From CAZJWR01 sp964549765 (GTDB lineage: Bacteria; Zixibacteria; MSB-5A5; GN15; JAAZOE01): a stretch of DNA of 64,000 bases. Shown one piece after another: positions 32,152-40,735 of the stretch. Position numbers and translations under genes: made by a program. Below the pieces are notes generated by a model, which was not told where the DNA came from, searched no databases, and saw only the letters and a program-made list of their open reading frames with translations. How positions within the stretch are numbered: the stretch's first letter is position 1; each line of letters begins with the position of its first letter. Where the stretch lies: assembly GCA_964549765.1 (NCBI GenBank), contig CAZJWR010000012.1:1-64000 (forward strand), in the 5' to 3' direction.

Positions 32152-32880
32152 TCACCGGCAGGGTTCCGGACCGTCTTTAAAGATCCAGTTGATGATATAA
32201 ACCGCGTCGGCGACGTTTGCTGTCCCGTCACAGTTGACGTCGCCTTTGGGCGCTTCCACCACTGTGAAATGAAATGGGCCACTCCAGGCAGGGCGGATAT
32301 TTCCGGCACCTGCAAGTCCAAAATGCCACTGATCCGTGGCCGGAGGCCACTCCGCGGTATCAACGACTATCGTTCCCGGTGCTGTCGGCCTAAGATGGAT
32401 CGTATAGGCGTGTTCCAGTGGACCGGCTGGTACGTTGGGAGGAGTTCCGCTTAGCCCGTCAAATTCAAACTCACATATACTCACGTCACAAAACCCCCAC
32501 GCGAACCCGGAAAACTCAAGATTGTCACCCCAGAATCGGGAATCGTGGTTGAGCGATATCATAATCGAATCTTCCGGGTCAGACCATGGCGGTTCCGATT
32601 GGAACACCCAATCCCACTGTGCCCCACCGGCAGACACAGCCTTCATCCCCAGACTGAACCACGCAAGATCATCATCATTAGCAATGTACACCGGAAGCTC
32701 CACTTCTTGGCCCACGTATACTTTATCTGGCACGTCCACCCAAACCTCGTTGCCCGCTCCCAGCGGCGGCTGCGCCTGACCGGTAGAAATGATGAAAAGA
32801 GGCAATAACATCAAGAGAAGAAAAATGAGCCGAAGAGCCTTTAGCCGCGATGACCCGGAAACATCCCCTGATATAGTCAT
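32152..32880 (-). CDS. Exported dockerin-type protein, copy B
   Basis: The 242-residue product is a paralogue of the adjacent minus-strand gene. Its body opens PPLGAGNEVWVDVPDKVYVG, nearly identical, and it ends GDVNCDGTANVADAVYIINW then IFKDGPEPC. The signal peptide is preceded by about 16 polar residues (MTISGDVSGSSRLKAL), so an internal start is possible although GGGGAGGTC directly precedes this ATG. The bodies differ more than the dockerin ends. The gene is probably cotranscribed with copy A. Confidence 0.85.
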   Translation of the reverse strand: MTISGDVSGSSRLKALRLIFLLLMLLPLFIISTGQAQPPLGAGNEVWVDVPDKVYVGQEVELPVYIANDDDLAWFSLGMKAVSAGGAQWDWVFQSEPPWSDPEDSIMISLNHDSRFWGDNLEFSGFAWGFCDVSICEFEFDGLSGTPPNVPAGPLEHAYTIHLRPTAPGTIVVDTAEWPPATDQWHFGLAGAGNIRPAWSGPFHFTVVEAPKGDVNCDGTANVADAVYIINWIFKDGPEPCR

Positions 32881-33133
32881 GCTGACCTCCCCCCAAGAGA
32901 ACCGATTGAAAATGCCGAGGTGTCATGCAGGTTGCCCGTACCAATAATAATAAAGCCAAAACCATTCGACCTGTCAAGGAAAAAAACAATAATACGCTTG
33001 CAATTGTCCGGTTAGGAGTATTCTCAGGAATACGCCGTGTTGCCAAACTCAAAGAGGGAATACTGCTGAGATACAGTTGCCAAGACGCACCGCGAGCGGT
33101 GCGGCACCCATATTCCGTATCCACTTACCGCCA

Positions 33134-33174
33134 CCCGTCATTGCGAACCCGCTTTGCGGGTGAAGCAATCTTTG
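33134..33174. repeat. GTCATTGCGA...GAAGCAATC dispersed repeat
   Basis: The element reads CGTCATTGCGA, an ACCCGC/GCGGGT hairpin, then GAAGCAATC, with outer ATTGC/GCAAT pairing. Elements of this form are widely scattered in genomes of several phyla. Only one copy was noticed in this window. Confidence 0.6.
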
Positions 33175-33308
33175 GTCAATAACGGCTATAAATCGGCGAT
33201 GCCCGGCCGGGCGCGACAAAGATACTTGGTCAGAGGCCTGAAAGTCTACTCAGCCGCGATTCAGCAAGCTCACGAGATATCCGGCGGAGCCCGCCCTTGA
33301 GATTTTCC

Positions 33309-33335
33309 TTGACATATCCGATATTTTATGATAAT
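33309..33335 (+). promoter_or_regulatory. Sigma-70 type promoter of tRNA-Val
   Basis: TTGACA, 15 bases, then GATAAT. The -35 box is perfect and the spacer a little short. It lies 42 bases before the tRNA and no other gene is near. Confidence 0.5.
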
Positions 33336-33377
33336 TATGGCAGTTCGAAGCGGTAATAGTATAGCACATTGGAACGT

Positions 33378-33454
33378 GGGCGATTAGCTCAGTTGGTTAG
33401 AGTGCTTGCTTGACATGCAAGAGGTCACTGGTTCGATTCCAGTATCGCCCACCA
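33378..33454 (+). tRNA. tRNA-Val (GAC)
   Basis: A full cloverleaf is seen. Acceptor arms GGGCGAT and ATCGCCC pair, the D arm has AGCTCAGTTGGTTAGAGT, the anticodon stem CTTGC/GCAAG holds GAC at 33412-33414, and the T arm has GGTTCGATTCC. CCA is encoded at the 3' end. Seventy-seven bases including CCA. Confidence 0.97.
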
Positions 33455-33464
33455 TGATAGCCGG

Positions 33465-33492
33465 GAAGCCCTTGCGAAAGGGTTTTCTTTTT
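33465..33492 (+). terminator. Intrinsic terminator after tRNA-Val
   Basis: AAGCCCTT and AAAGGGTT pair around a short loop, followed by TTTTCTTTTT. It lies 10 bases after the tRNA end. Confidence 0.8.
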
Positions 33493-33741
33493 GCGGCTCG
33501 ACCGGCGCTCCCGACTCGAAGCTTGGGTGCAAAATCGCTTGCGCCGGAGCGGCGAGTTTCTTAAATTGTACGGTTGCGGTTTTGCCGGAAATAGACTACC
33601 CGGTGCGGCCCTGACGGGAAAGAAGCATAAATTCAAGCCGACCGGTGGCTTTCAGCGTATCACATATTCAAAGAAGCCGGGGCCGGGTAGGGTGAATTAT
33701 AACACCTTCGCAAGGACGAAGGTCAGAGAGGAGGAAACGGT
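33493..33741 (+). promoter_or_regulatory. Leader region of the infC operon
   Basis: No gene is supported between the tRNA terminator and infC. The region must carry the operon promoter (TATAAC at 33698 is a possible -10) and a leader. GGCTTTC near 33649 and GAAGCC near 33673 could pair just before the ribosome site, hinting at a control structure, but this is weak. AGAGGAGGAAA at 33727 is the infC ribosome site. Confidence 0.4.
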
Positions 33742-34371
33742 ATAAAGAACCGCGAGGCTCGAGTCAATGAACAGATTCGGATTTCTCCCATCCGGCTGAT
33801 AGGTCCGGACGGGGAACAGGTCGGAATAATTCCGACCAAAGAGGCTCTGGAGAGGGCTCGCGAGGCGGGACTTGATTTGGTGGAAGTATCGCCCAATTCG
33901 CGCCCGCCGGTTTGTCGCATCCTCGATTACGGAAAGTACAAATACAATCAGGCCAAAAAGGCCGCCACGTCGAGAAAGCGGCAGCATATTGTCAGCATTA
34001 AAGGAATGCGGTTTCGACCGAAAATCGAGGAACACGATTACCAGTTCAAGATGAAGCACGTGCGCGAATTCCTGGAAGAGGGGAACAAGGTCAAGTGTTT
34101 TGTGCTTTTTCGGGGACGGGAAAAGGCGCACACCGAATTCGGGCGGGAAATTTTGGATCGATTGGCGGAAGATCTGAAGGAGATTGCGACGATAGAAAAT
34201 TTGCCCAAGATGGAAGGTCACAGCATGACGATGCTTCTGACGCCGCAGGCGAGCGCCATTCGTAAGCCGCAGGAAAAGCAACCTGACTCAAAAAAGAAGT
34301 CGCGCAAATCCGACGGGCCTTCGGAACCGCCGGAGGAAGTCATGAAAGAGGATTCAGCGTCCGAGAATTAA
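33742..34371 (+). CDS. infC: Translation initiation factor IF-3 starting at AUA
   Basis: IF-3 binds the 30S subunit and checks start codons. The protein is complete only if read from ATA 33742, seven bases after AGGAGG: it then begins with RVNEQIRISPIRLIGPDGEQ, the conserved IF-3 N-terminal domain. The frame has a stop at 33700 and no ATG, GTG or TTG until 33877, which would remove 45 conserved residues. infC is known for rare start codons (AUU in enterics), which lets IF-3 repress itself. The C-terminal domain has FRPKIEEHDYQFKMKHVREF. Length is 209 residues, with a charged tail. rpmI follows by 18 bases. Confidence 0.93.
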   Translation: MKNREARVNEQIRISPIRLIGPDGEQVGIIPTKEALERAREAGLDLVEVSPNSRPPVCRILDYGKYKYNQAKKAATSRKRQHIVSIKGMRFRPKIEEHDYQFKMKHVREFLEEGNKVKCFVLFRGREKAHTEFGREILDRLAEDLKEIATIENLPKMEGHSMTMLLTPQASAIRKPQEKQPDSKKKSRKSDGPSEPPEEVMKEDSASEN

Positions 34372-34389
34372 AACCATCGGAGAGATACG

Positions 34390-34584
34390 ATGCCGAAGAT
34401 GAAAACGAACAGATCGGCTGCCAAACGGATCAAACGCACCGGGAGCGGCAAACTGAAACGATATCCGTCGATGCACCGCCATATCCTGACCAAGAAATCG
34501 GCCGAACGCAAGCGCCGCCTGCGCAAATCCAAACTGGTCGATCCGACCAATGAAAGAAAACTGAACATCCTGGTCCCCAATTGA
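34390..34584 (+). CDS. rpmI: 50S ribosomal protein L35
   Basis: The 64-residue basic protein has the family start MPKMKTNRSAAKRIKRTGSG and the internal HILTKKSAERKRRLRK. Size is standard. It stands between infC and rplT as in most bacteria, with GGAGAGATACG as ribosome site. Confidence 0.98.
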   Translation: MPKMKTNRSAAKRIKRTGSGKLKRYPSMHRHILTKKSAERKRRLRKSKLVDPTNERKLNILVPN

Positions 34585-34647
34585 GACGGCGCCGGTACCA
34601 CGATTACCGACGACCCTGACACGGACTGACATAAGGAGTGAATAAAG

Positions 34648-34995
34648 ATGCCGCGTGCAAAGAATAACGTCGCCGCCAAACGGCGGCACAAACGAGTACT
34701 CAAAAAGGCGCGGGGATACTACGGCGGACGCAGCCGCCTCTACCGCACCGCTATCGAAACGGTGCACAAGGGGCTGGATTATGCATACCGTGATCGTCGA
34801 AATAAAAAGCGGAGTTTCCGCCGTCTCTGGATTACCCGGATTTCGGCTGCGGCCAAGGCGTGCGGAATGAATTACTCGGTATTTATGAACGGCCTCAAGA
34901 AATCGGGTATTGACCTCGATCGTAAGACGCTGGCGGATATCGCTGCGCGCGACATGAATACGTTCGAGCAGTTGGCGCAAAAGGTCAAAGCCTGA
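34648..34995 (+). CDS. rplT: 50S ribosomal protein L20
   Basis: L20 is needed early in 50S assembly. The 115-residue protein has KKARGYYGGRSRLYRTAIE and RDRRNKKRSFRRLWITRISA, both strong family signatures. AAGGAGTGAATAAAG precedes the ATG. In several bacteria L20 represses this operon by binding its mRNA. pheS starts seven bases after the stop. Confidence 0.98.
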   Translation: MPRAKNNVAAKRRHKRVLKKARGYYGGRSRLYRTAIETVHKGLDYAYRDRRNKKRSFRRLWITRISAAAKACGMNYSVFMNGLKKSGIDLDRKTLADIAARDMNTFEQLAQKVKA

Positions 34996-35002
34996 TTTCA
35001 TC

Positions 35003-36019
35003 ATGGATATCTCCGAACAGCTCCATAACATCGGTCAGGCGGCCCGCAAGGCGATGGAAGAGGCCGCGAGCGTCGACGTTCTGGAACAGTTGCGCGTATC
35101 CTACTTGGGCAAAAAAGGCGAACTGACGAGCATTCTGCGGGGACTCAAAGAACTCCCGGTCGAGACGCGCAAAGAGATCGGCGGGGCGGCCAATCGCCTT
35201 AAAGCCGATCTGGAACGGATCATCGCGGAAAAGCGAGAAGACCTGACGTCCGGCGCGGCCATACGCGCCGATTTCGATTATACCCTCCCGGGGCGGCCCT
35301 ACTATCACGGTCATCGCCATCTGATAACGATGGTAATGGACGAGGCCATCGCGATTTTCCAGCGGATGGGATTCGAAATCACCGACGGTCCGGAAATCGA
35401 AAACGACTATTACAATTTCGGCGCCCTCAATTTTCCCGACGATCACCCCGCCCGCGACGAACAGGACACTTTCTATGTCGAGGGTGATCTGCTTCTCCGG
35501 ACGCACACCTCGCCGGTGCAGATTCGCGAATTCAAAAAACGCACACCGCCGGTCAAAATTATCGCGCCGGGCAAGGTATTTCGCAACGAAGCCGTCAGCG
35601 CCCGGAGCGCCTGTGTCTTCCACCAGATCGAAGGCTTCTATGTCGATAAAGACGTCACCTTCGCCGACCTAAAGGGGACGCTGGAAGCATTTTGTTATGA
35701 ATTTTTTCAGGAAGGAGTGGAACTGAGGTTTCGCCCCAGTTTCTTTCCGTTCACCGAGCCGTCGGCGGAAGTCGATGTCCGGTGTCTCTTTTGCGGGGGC
35801 AGCGGATGCACCGTGTGCAAATTCGAGGGATGGCTGGAAATTCTCGGCTGCGGGATGATCGATCCCGCCGTGTTCAGAGCCGTCGGGTACGATCCCGACG
35901 AGGTCACCGGGTACGCCTTCGGCACCGGTATGGAACGCCCGGCCATGTTGCGGCACGGCGTCAATGACATCCGCCTGCTGTTTGAAAATGATATAAAATT
36001 TATCAGACAATTTCGCTGA
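35003..36019 (+). CDS. pheS: Phenylalanyl-tRNA synthetase alpha subunit
   Basis: PheS and PheT form the heterotetramer that charges tRNA-Phe. The 338-residue protein has an N-terminal coiled region, then the class II motifs: motif 1-like FQRMGFEITDGPEIENDYYN, motif 2 in PGKVFRNEAVSARSACVFHQ, and motif 3 in AFGTGMERPAMLRHG. The Cys-rich stretch CLFCGGSGCTVCKFEGW is typical for bacterial PheS. pheT follows after three bases. Confidence 0.98.
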   Translation: MDISEQLHNIGQAARKAMEEAASVDVLEQLRVSYLGKKGELTSILRGLKELPVETRKEIGGAANRLKADLERIIAEKREDLTSGAAIRADFDYTLPGRPYYHGHRHLITMVMDEAIAIFQRMGFEITDGPEIENDYYNFGALNFPDDHPARDEQDTFYVEGDLLLRTHTSPVQIREFKKRTPPVKIIAPGKVFRNEAVSARSACVFHQIEGFYVDKDVTFADLKGTLEAFCYEFFQEGVELRFRPSFFPFTEPSAEVDVRCLFCGGSGCTVCKFEGWLEILGCGMIDPAVFRAVGYDPDEVTGYAFGTGMERPAMLRHGVNDIRLLFENDIKFIRQFR

Positions 36020-36022
36020 TCA

Positions 36023-38401
36023 ATGAAACTTCCGTATAGCTGGCTAAAAGAATTATCGGGGGCCGACTGGTCGATTGAGGAGATGGAAGATCGACTGACC
36101 CGGTCCGGTACGGCTGGAGTGGCCGAACGAATCAAACGCGAATATTTCGAGCGCGTCGTCGTCGGTCAAATCACAAAGCTCGACAAACATCCCAACGCCG
36201 ATAAACTGCTGGTGGCCGAAGTTGAATCCGGCGACGGTTCTCACACCGTTATTTGCGGCGCGCCCAACTGCGCCGTGGGGCAGAAAGTCGTCCTGGCTCT
36301 TCCGGGAGCGCGACTCAAAGGCGAATTTGAAATAAAAGAGATCAAAATGCGGGGCGTCAAATCGGCCGGTATGATTTGCGCCGAAGACGAGTTGGGTTTA
36401 TCCGACGACCATTCCGGGATAATCGTCCTCGATGAAGAAGCGCCCTTGGGAAAACCGGTTTTCGATTACCTCGGCCTCGATGATGCCGTCTTCAATTTCG
36501 AAATCACTCCCAATCGGCCCGATTGCCTGTCTGCCATCGGTGTCGCCCGCGAAATCGCCGTTCTGGATGGCCGCGAATTTCATGTCTCATTCGATCCGCC
36601 TGCGGAATCGAATCGCAAAGCCGTCGACTATGTGAAAGTCGTCATAAACGATTCCGATGCCTGCCCCCGATATGCGGCGCGGATTATCGACGGTGTCAAA
36701 ATCGGGCCGTCGCCCTGGTGGCTGCGCAAGCGGCTGATGGACTGCGGCGTCCGGCCGATAAATGTCATCGTCGATATCACGAATTTCGTTATGTTCGAAA
36801 CCGGCCATCCGCTTCACGCCTTTGACTACGAGCGATTCGGCTCCAAAGAAGTCGTCGTCCGGCGCGCTGGCGCAGGTGAAAAATTTACCACTCTCGACGG
36901 CAAGGATCATATCCTGGATGCAACCATCCTGCTCATTACCAATGGCAAAACCGGCGTCGCTGTCGGCGGCGTCATGGGCGGGCTGAATTCCGAAGTCGAG
37001 GAAGACACCAAAACGATATTGCTGGAAGCGGCCTATTTCGATCCGGGAACCATCCGCCGTTCGGCCCGTAAACTGTGCCTGTCGTCCGAATCGTCCTATC
37101 GTTTCGAGCGCGGTGTCAATCCCAACGGAGTCGTCGATGCCGCCGATCGTGCCGCAGCGCTTATGGCCGAACTGGCCGGGGGAGAGGTTCTTTCCGGCGT
37201 GGTCGACAATTACGCCAAGAAAATCGCTCCCGTCACGATCGAACTGCGTCCGCCGCAGGTGAAACGTCTGCTCGGTGTGGACATAGATGTCGCCACCATG
37301 GAAAAGACACTCCGCGGCCTCGGCCTCAAGATTGAATCCGGTGATACGATAAAAGCCGCAGCGCCGACGTATCGCCCTGACCTGACGCGTGAGGTCGATC
37401 TTATCGAAGAAATCGGCCGAATCTACGGTCTCCGTAACATCCCCAACGCGACACGCAACACCGGGCCGAGGCTGACGCCGATTCATCGTCGCGACACGAT
37501 CAAGGACGATCTCCGACGAATCCTGACCGGTCTGGGGTTCGATGAAACCCTCACTACCGGCATGGGCAGCCGGCCCAAAATGGAATTCATCGATCCCACC
37601 CTCCCCTTGATAGAAATCACCAATCCTATGTCCGACGAGTTTATGGTCATGCGGTCGCGGATGCTTTATTCGCTGCTTGTGTCGGCGGGGAATAATATCC
37701 GCCACCGTAATATGGACGTGAACATATTTGAAATCGGCCGCATCTTCCGAAAAGGCTCACCATTCCCGACCGAACTTGTGACTCTGGGGATATTGATGAC
37801 GGGCAGACCCGACATGGTCTACTGGAATCGTGAATCCGAACCGGTCGACCTGTTTGACCTCAAAGGCGCGGTTCGGGCCGTGGCGGACGGCCTGGGGTTG
37901 GGCGAAATCACCCTCGATTCCGAAGAAACGCCCGGCTATGTTCCTTCGCGATCGTATCGAATAATGATAGAGGGCGCGACGGTCGGATTCTTGGGGCAGG
38001 TCGATAAAAAATCGGCCAGGTTATTCGATATCAAGCAGGACTGCTATGCCGCCGAATTGGATTGCGAGCAGCTCATAGCCTGCGAACGCGGTCTGGCGCA
38101 ATTCCAGCCATTGCCAAAATTCCCGGCGTCGTCCCGCGACGTTGCTCTTGTCGTGGACGAGGGCACGAAGGCCGAGGAAATCCATACATATATCCGCGAG
38201 ACCGGGGGAGACCTGGTCGAATCGGTGACCCTGTTCGATCTCTTTACCGGGGAACCGGTGCCGGAGGGCAAAAAATCACTGGCGTACGCAATTCAGTTTC
38301 GCTCGCCCGAAAAAACACTGGAAGACGATGAGGTCGACCGCGTGTACAAGCAGATTGTAGCCGGGCTGGAGAAGAAATTCAACGCCCGTTTAAGGGAGTA
38401 A
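36023..38401 (+). CDS. pheT: Phenylalanyl-tRNA synthetase beta subunit
   Basis: The 792-residue protein is full length. Order of domains: N-terminal fold, tRNA-binding OB domain (VGQITKLDKHPNADKLLVAE, CGAPNCAVGQKVVLALPGA), B3/B4 editing domain, B5 domain, catalytic-like domain, and a C-terminal anticodon-binding domain (PLPKFPASSRDVALVVDEG). It overlaps no other gene, and is 4 bases before the coiled-coil gene. Confidence 0.98.
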   Translation: MKLPYSWLKELSGADWSIEEMEDRLTRSGTAGVAERIKREYFERVVVGQITKLDKHPNADKLLVAEVESGDGSHTVICGAPNCAVGQKVVLALPGARLKGEFEIKEIKMRGVKSAGMICAEDELGLSDDHSGIIVLDEEAPLGKPVFDYLGLDDAVFNFEITPNRPDCLSAIGVAREIAVLDGREFHVSFDPPAESNRKAVDYVKVVINDSDACPRYAARIIDGVKIGPSPWWLRKRLMDCGVRPINVIVDITNFVMFETGHPLHAFDYERFGSKEVVVRRAGAGEKFTTLDGKDHILDATILLITNGKTGVAVGGVMGGLNSEVEEDTKTILLEAAYFDPGTIRRSARKLCLSSESSYRFERGVNPNGVVDAADRAAALMAELAGGEVLSGVVDNYAKKIAPVTIELRPPQVKRLLGVDIDVATMEKTLRGLGLKIESGDTIKAAAPTYRPDLTREVDLIEEIGRIYGLRNIPNATRNTGPRLTPIHRRDTIKDDLRRILTGLGFDETLTTGMGSRPKMEFIDPTLPLIEITNPMSDEFMVMRSRMLYSLLVSAGNNIRHRNMDVNIFEIGRIFRKGSPFPTELVTLGILMTGRPDMVYWNRESEPVDLFDLKGAVRAVADGLGLGEITLDSEETPGYVPSRSYRIMIEGATVGFLGQVDKKSARLFDIKQDCYAAELDCEQLIACERGLAQFQPLPKFPASSRDVALVVDEGTKAEEIHTYIRETGGDLVESVTLFDLFTGEPVPEGKKSLAYAIQFRSPEKTLEDDEVDRVYKQIVAGLEKKFNARLRE

Positions 38402-38405
38402 AATC

Positions 38406-38672
38406 ATGGGACTGGACTCGCTCGATAAATTGGAAGAACGAATCAGCAAAGCTGTCGCTCATATAGAGAAATTAAGCGATATCAGAAAGCGCCTGGAGGA
38501 AGATAACAGCCAGCTGAAGGAAAGAATCGGGCGGCTGGAAGAGGAGCTAAAGGCCCACAAGGAACGTGCGGCCGATCTGGAAAAACAGTCGTCGGCGATT
38601 TCGGAGCGTGTTAAAGAGAAGGTTGAAGGGTTGCTCGGCCGTATCGACAGCTACGAGCAAAGCCTGCCATAA
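38406..38672 (+). CDS. Short coiled-coil protein, ZapB-like
   Basis: The 88-residue protein is one continuous coiled coil, with heptads from LDKLEERISKAVAHIEKLSD through KERIGRLEEELKAHKERAAD. It lies directly upstream of zapA. Size, composition and context fit a ZapB-type division-ring partner of ZapA, but coiled coils give no firm family call. It is four bases after pheT and probably the last gene of that operon, since a new promoter follows. Confidence 0.7.
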   Translation: MGLDSLDKLEERISKAVAHIEKLSDIRKRLEEDNSQLKERIGRLEEELKAHKERAADLEKQSSAISERVKEKVEGLLGRIDSYEQSLP

Positions 38673-38678
38673 TTTCTC

Positions 38679-38708
38679 TTGACATAAGTTTAAATTTGGG
38701 GGTATATT
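38679..38708 (+). promoter_or_regulatory. Sigma-70 type promoter before zapA
   Basis: TTGACA, 18 bases, then TATATT. It gives a leader of about 60 bases before zapA and would serve zapA and probably rny-ymdB-folD. Confidence 0.7.
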
Positions 38709-38777
38709 GTAAATTGTTGGAGAAGAGTAAGTTATTACGATAACATAGAGGATTGACCCGAGGGCTGGAACAACGGG

Positions 38778-39080
38778 ATGGAACGGCATATGAATCGCGT
38801 TCGTGTGAACATATACGGAGAAGAATACACCATTCGATCCGAGGGTGATGAGGAATATATTCGTCAGGTGGCCGGCTATGTCGACCGCAAAATGAGAGAA
38901 ATCGCCGAAAAGGCCCCCAATAAATCGCATGCACGGGTGGCTATTTTGGCGGCGTTGAATATTACCGACGAATATTTCGCCGAGAGGAGCAAAGAGAAAG
39001 AAGGGCTCCAAAACCTCGAGGAACGCGCCAGCACTATTATCAGTCTATTGGATGAAAAACTCTCGGATGCCGTCGAGTAA
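38778..39080 (+). CDS. zapA: Cell division protein ZapA
   Basis: ZapA crosslinks FtsZ filaments. The 100-residue protein has the ZapA pattern RVRVNIYGEEYTIRSEGDEE, then YIRQVAGYVDRKMREIAEK, RVAILAALNITDEYF and a C-terminal coiled coil. ATG 38778 is used; ATG 38790 is an equal choice as neither has a strong ribosome site. The coiled-coil gene upstream and rny downstream match a common bacterial order. Confidence 0.92.
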   Translation: MERHMNRVRVNIYGEEYTIRSEGDEEYIRQVAGYVDRKMREIAEKAPNKSHARVAILAALNITDEYFAERSKEKEGLQNLEERASTIISLLDEKLSDAVE

Positions 39081-39164
39081 TTCTCGATCGGCAGCCGCAG
39101 TTCTCTCCCTTACTTACTCTCTTCCGCTAAACATAGATTGCCCCACAGGGCGGAGTGTTTATAT

Positions 39165-40730
39165 ATGGAAACCACGACATTAATTATCCTCATTGCCGTC
39201 GTGGCGATCGTGGGTTCCTTCGCGTTGGCCTGGTTTCTTTCCCGGCGAATCGGGGATCAGAAACTGGCCCGGGCGGATGAATTCGCCAAAAAAATGATCG
39301 CCGAAGCGGAAAAAGAAGCGGAAATAAAGAAGAAGGAAGCCATCCTCGAGGCCAAAGAGGATTGGTACAAGACAAAAACGGCGTATGAGCGTGAAATTCA
39401 GCAGAAGCGGAATGAACTGGCCAAGGCCGAGAAACGGATCACCGATAAGGAACAGGACCTGTCCCGGAAAATCGAATCGGCCAACACTCGCGAACGTCAA
39501 GTGTCTGAACGAGAACGGGTGCTATCGGGGAGAGAAAAAGGAATCACCATCCGGGAGCAGGAACTGGATCGGCTGATCACCGACCAGAACGTGCAACTGG
39601 AACGGATTTCGGGTATGTCGGCCGAAGAAGCCAAACAGATCCTGATCGAAAACATGACCGGCAAGGCCAAACTGGAAGCGGCCGCTCTCGCCAAAGAAAT
39701 CAAGGAACAGGCCGAACACGAGGCCGAACGGGAAGCCCGCGATATCATTATCCAGGCCATCCAGCGCTGTGCCGCCGACCATACCGTGGAATCCACGGTG
39801 TCGGTCGTGAATCTCCCCAATGACGAGATGAAAGGGCGGATTATCGGCCGCGAAGGCCGCAATATCCGTTCCTTCGAGACAGCCACTGGCATTGATGTCA
39901 TCGTCGACGACACGCCCGAGGCGGTGATCCTTTCCGGGTACGACCCGATCCGCCGCGAAATCGCGCGTATGGCGTTGGAGAAGCTCGTCGCCGACGGCCG
40001 CATCCATCCCACCCGAATCGAAGAAGTCGTCGTCAAAGCCGAGAAGGACATGGAAGTCATCATCCGCGAGGCGGGCGAACAGGCCGCCTTCGATATCGGC
40101 GTTCACGGTCTGCATCTGGAGATCATCAAACTTCTGGGCAAGCTCAAATTCCGATCCAGCTACGGGCAGAACGTGTTGCATCACAGCCATGAGGTTGCCA
40201 TGTTATCGGGAATCATGGCTTCCGAACTGGAACTCGATACAATGCTGGCCAAGCGCGCCGGTCTGCTTCATGATATCGGCAAGGCTGTCGACCGGGAAAC
40301 TGAGGGGACGCATACCCAGATCGGCGGCAAAATATTGCGCCGGTTCAACGAGGATCCGATCGTCATCAACGCCGTCGAATCTCATCACGGCGACGTTCCT
40401 AAAGAGACGGTCTATCCCGTGCTGGTCCAGGCTGCCGACGCCATCTCCGGTTCGCGCCCCGGGGCGCGGCGGGAACCTCTGGAGAGTTATATCAAACGTT
40501 TGGAGAAACTGGAGGAGCTGGCCGATAGCTTCAAAGGCGTAGCCAAGGCATACGCCATCCAGGCCGGGCGTGAAATCCGCGTGATTGTCGAATGCGACCA
40601 GATGGACGACCTGGCTTCGGCCATCCTTGCGTCCGATATCGCGGAAAAAATCGAAAACGAAATGGAATATCCGGGCCAGATCAAAGTGACTGTCATCCGT
40701 GAGAAACGCTCGGTGGAATACGCCAAGTGA
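39165..40730 (+). CDS. rny: Ribonuclease Y
   Basis: RNase Y is a membrane-bound endonuclease that starts mRNA decay. The 521-residue protein has an N-terminal membrane helix (LIILIAVVAIVGSFALAWFL), a long charged coiled coil, a KH domain with GRIIGREGRNIRSFETATGI, and an HD domain with LLHDIGKAVDRETEGTH. The ATG at 39165 follows GGCGGAG and places the helix at the very start; an in-frame TTG at 39138 is rejected. The gene ends in overlap with the possible GTG of ymdB. Confidence 0.97.
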   Translation: METTTLIILIAVVAIVGSFALAWFLSRRIGDQKLARADEFAKKMIAEAEKEAEIKKKEAILEAKEDWYKTKTAYEREIQQKRNELAKAEKRITDKEQDLSRKIESANTRERQVSERERVLSGREKGITIREQELDRLITDQNVQLERISGMSAEEAKQILIENMTGKAKLEAAALAKEIKEQAEHEAEREARDIIIQAIQRCAADHTVESTVSVVNLPNDEMKGRIIGREGRNIRSFETATGIDVIVDDTPEAVILSGYDPIRREIARMALEKLVADGRIHPTRIEEVVVKAEKDMEVIIREAGEQAAFDIGVHGLHLEIIKLLGKLKFRSSYGQNVLHHSHEVAMLSGIMASELELDTMLAKRAGLLHDIGKAVDRETEGTHTQIGGKILRRFNEDPIVINAVESHHGDVPKETVYPVLVQAADAISGSRPGARREPLESYIKRLEKLEELADSFKGVAKAYAIQAGREIRVIVECDQMDDLASAILASDIAEKIENEMEYPGQIKVTVIREKRSVEYAK

Positions 40731-40735
40731 GGCCT

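Larger units (their letters stand above)
32881..33377. other. Long intergenic region with repeats and the tRNA promoter
   Basis: No gene is supported in these 497 bases. The left edge holds the promoter and ribosome site of dockerin copy B (minus). A perfect hairpin GCACCGC/GCGGTGC lies at 33087-33102, a GTCATTGCGA-type repeat at 33134-33174, and a short GGCGG/CCGCC hairpin near 33284. The tRNA promoter is at 33309-33335. Confidence 0.6.

Noticed and set aside
33397..33636. Minus-strand frame with a YWNRTSDLLHVKQAL-like end
   Set aside because: This is the familiar false translation of the antisense of a tRNA gene (tRNA-Val at 33378).
33491..33745. 84-codon plus-strand frame between the tRNA terminator and infC
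   Set aside because: No ribosome site, no recognisable sequence, and it overlaps the infC ribosome site; more likely leader.
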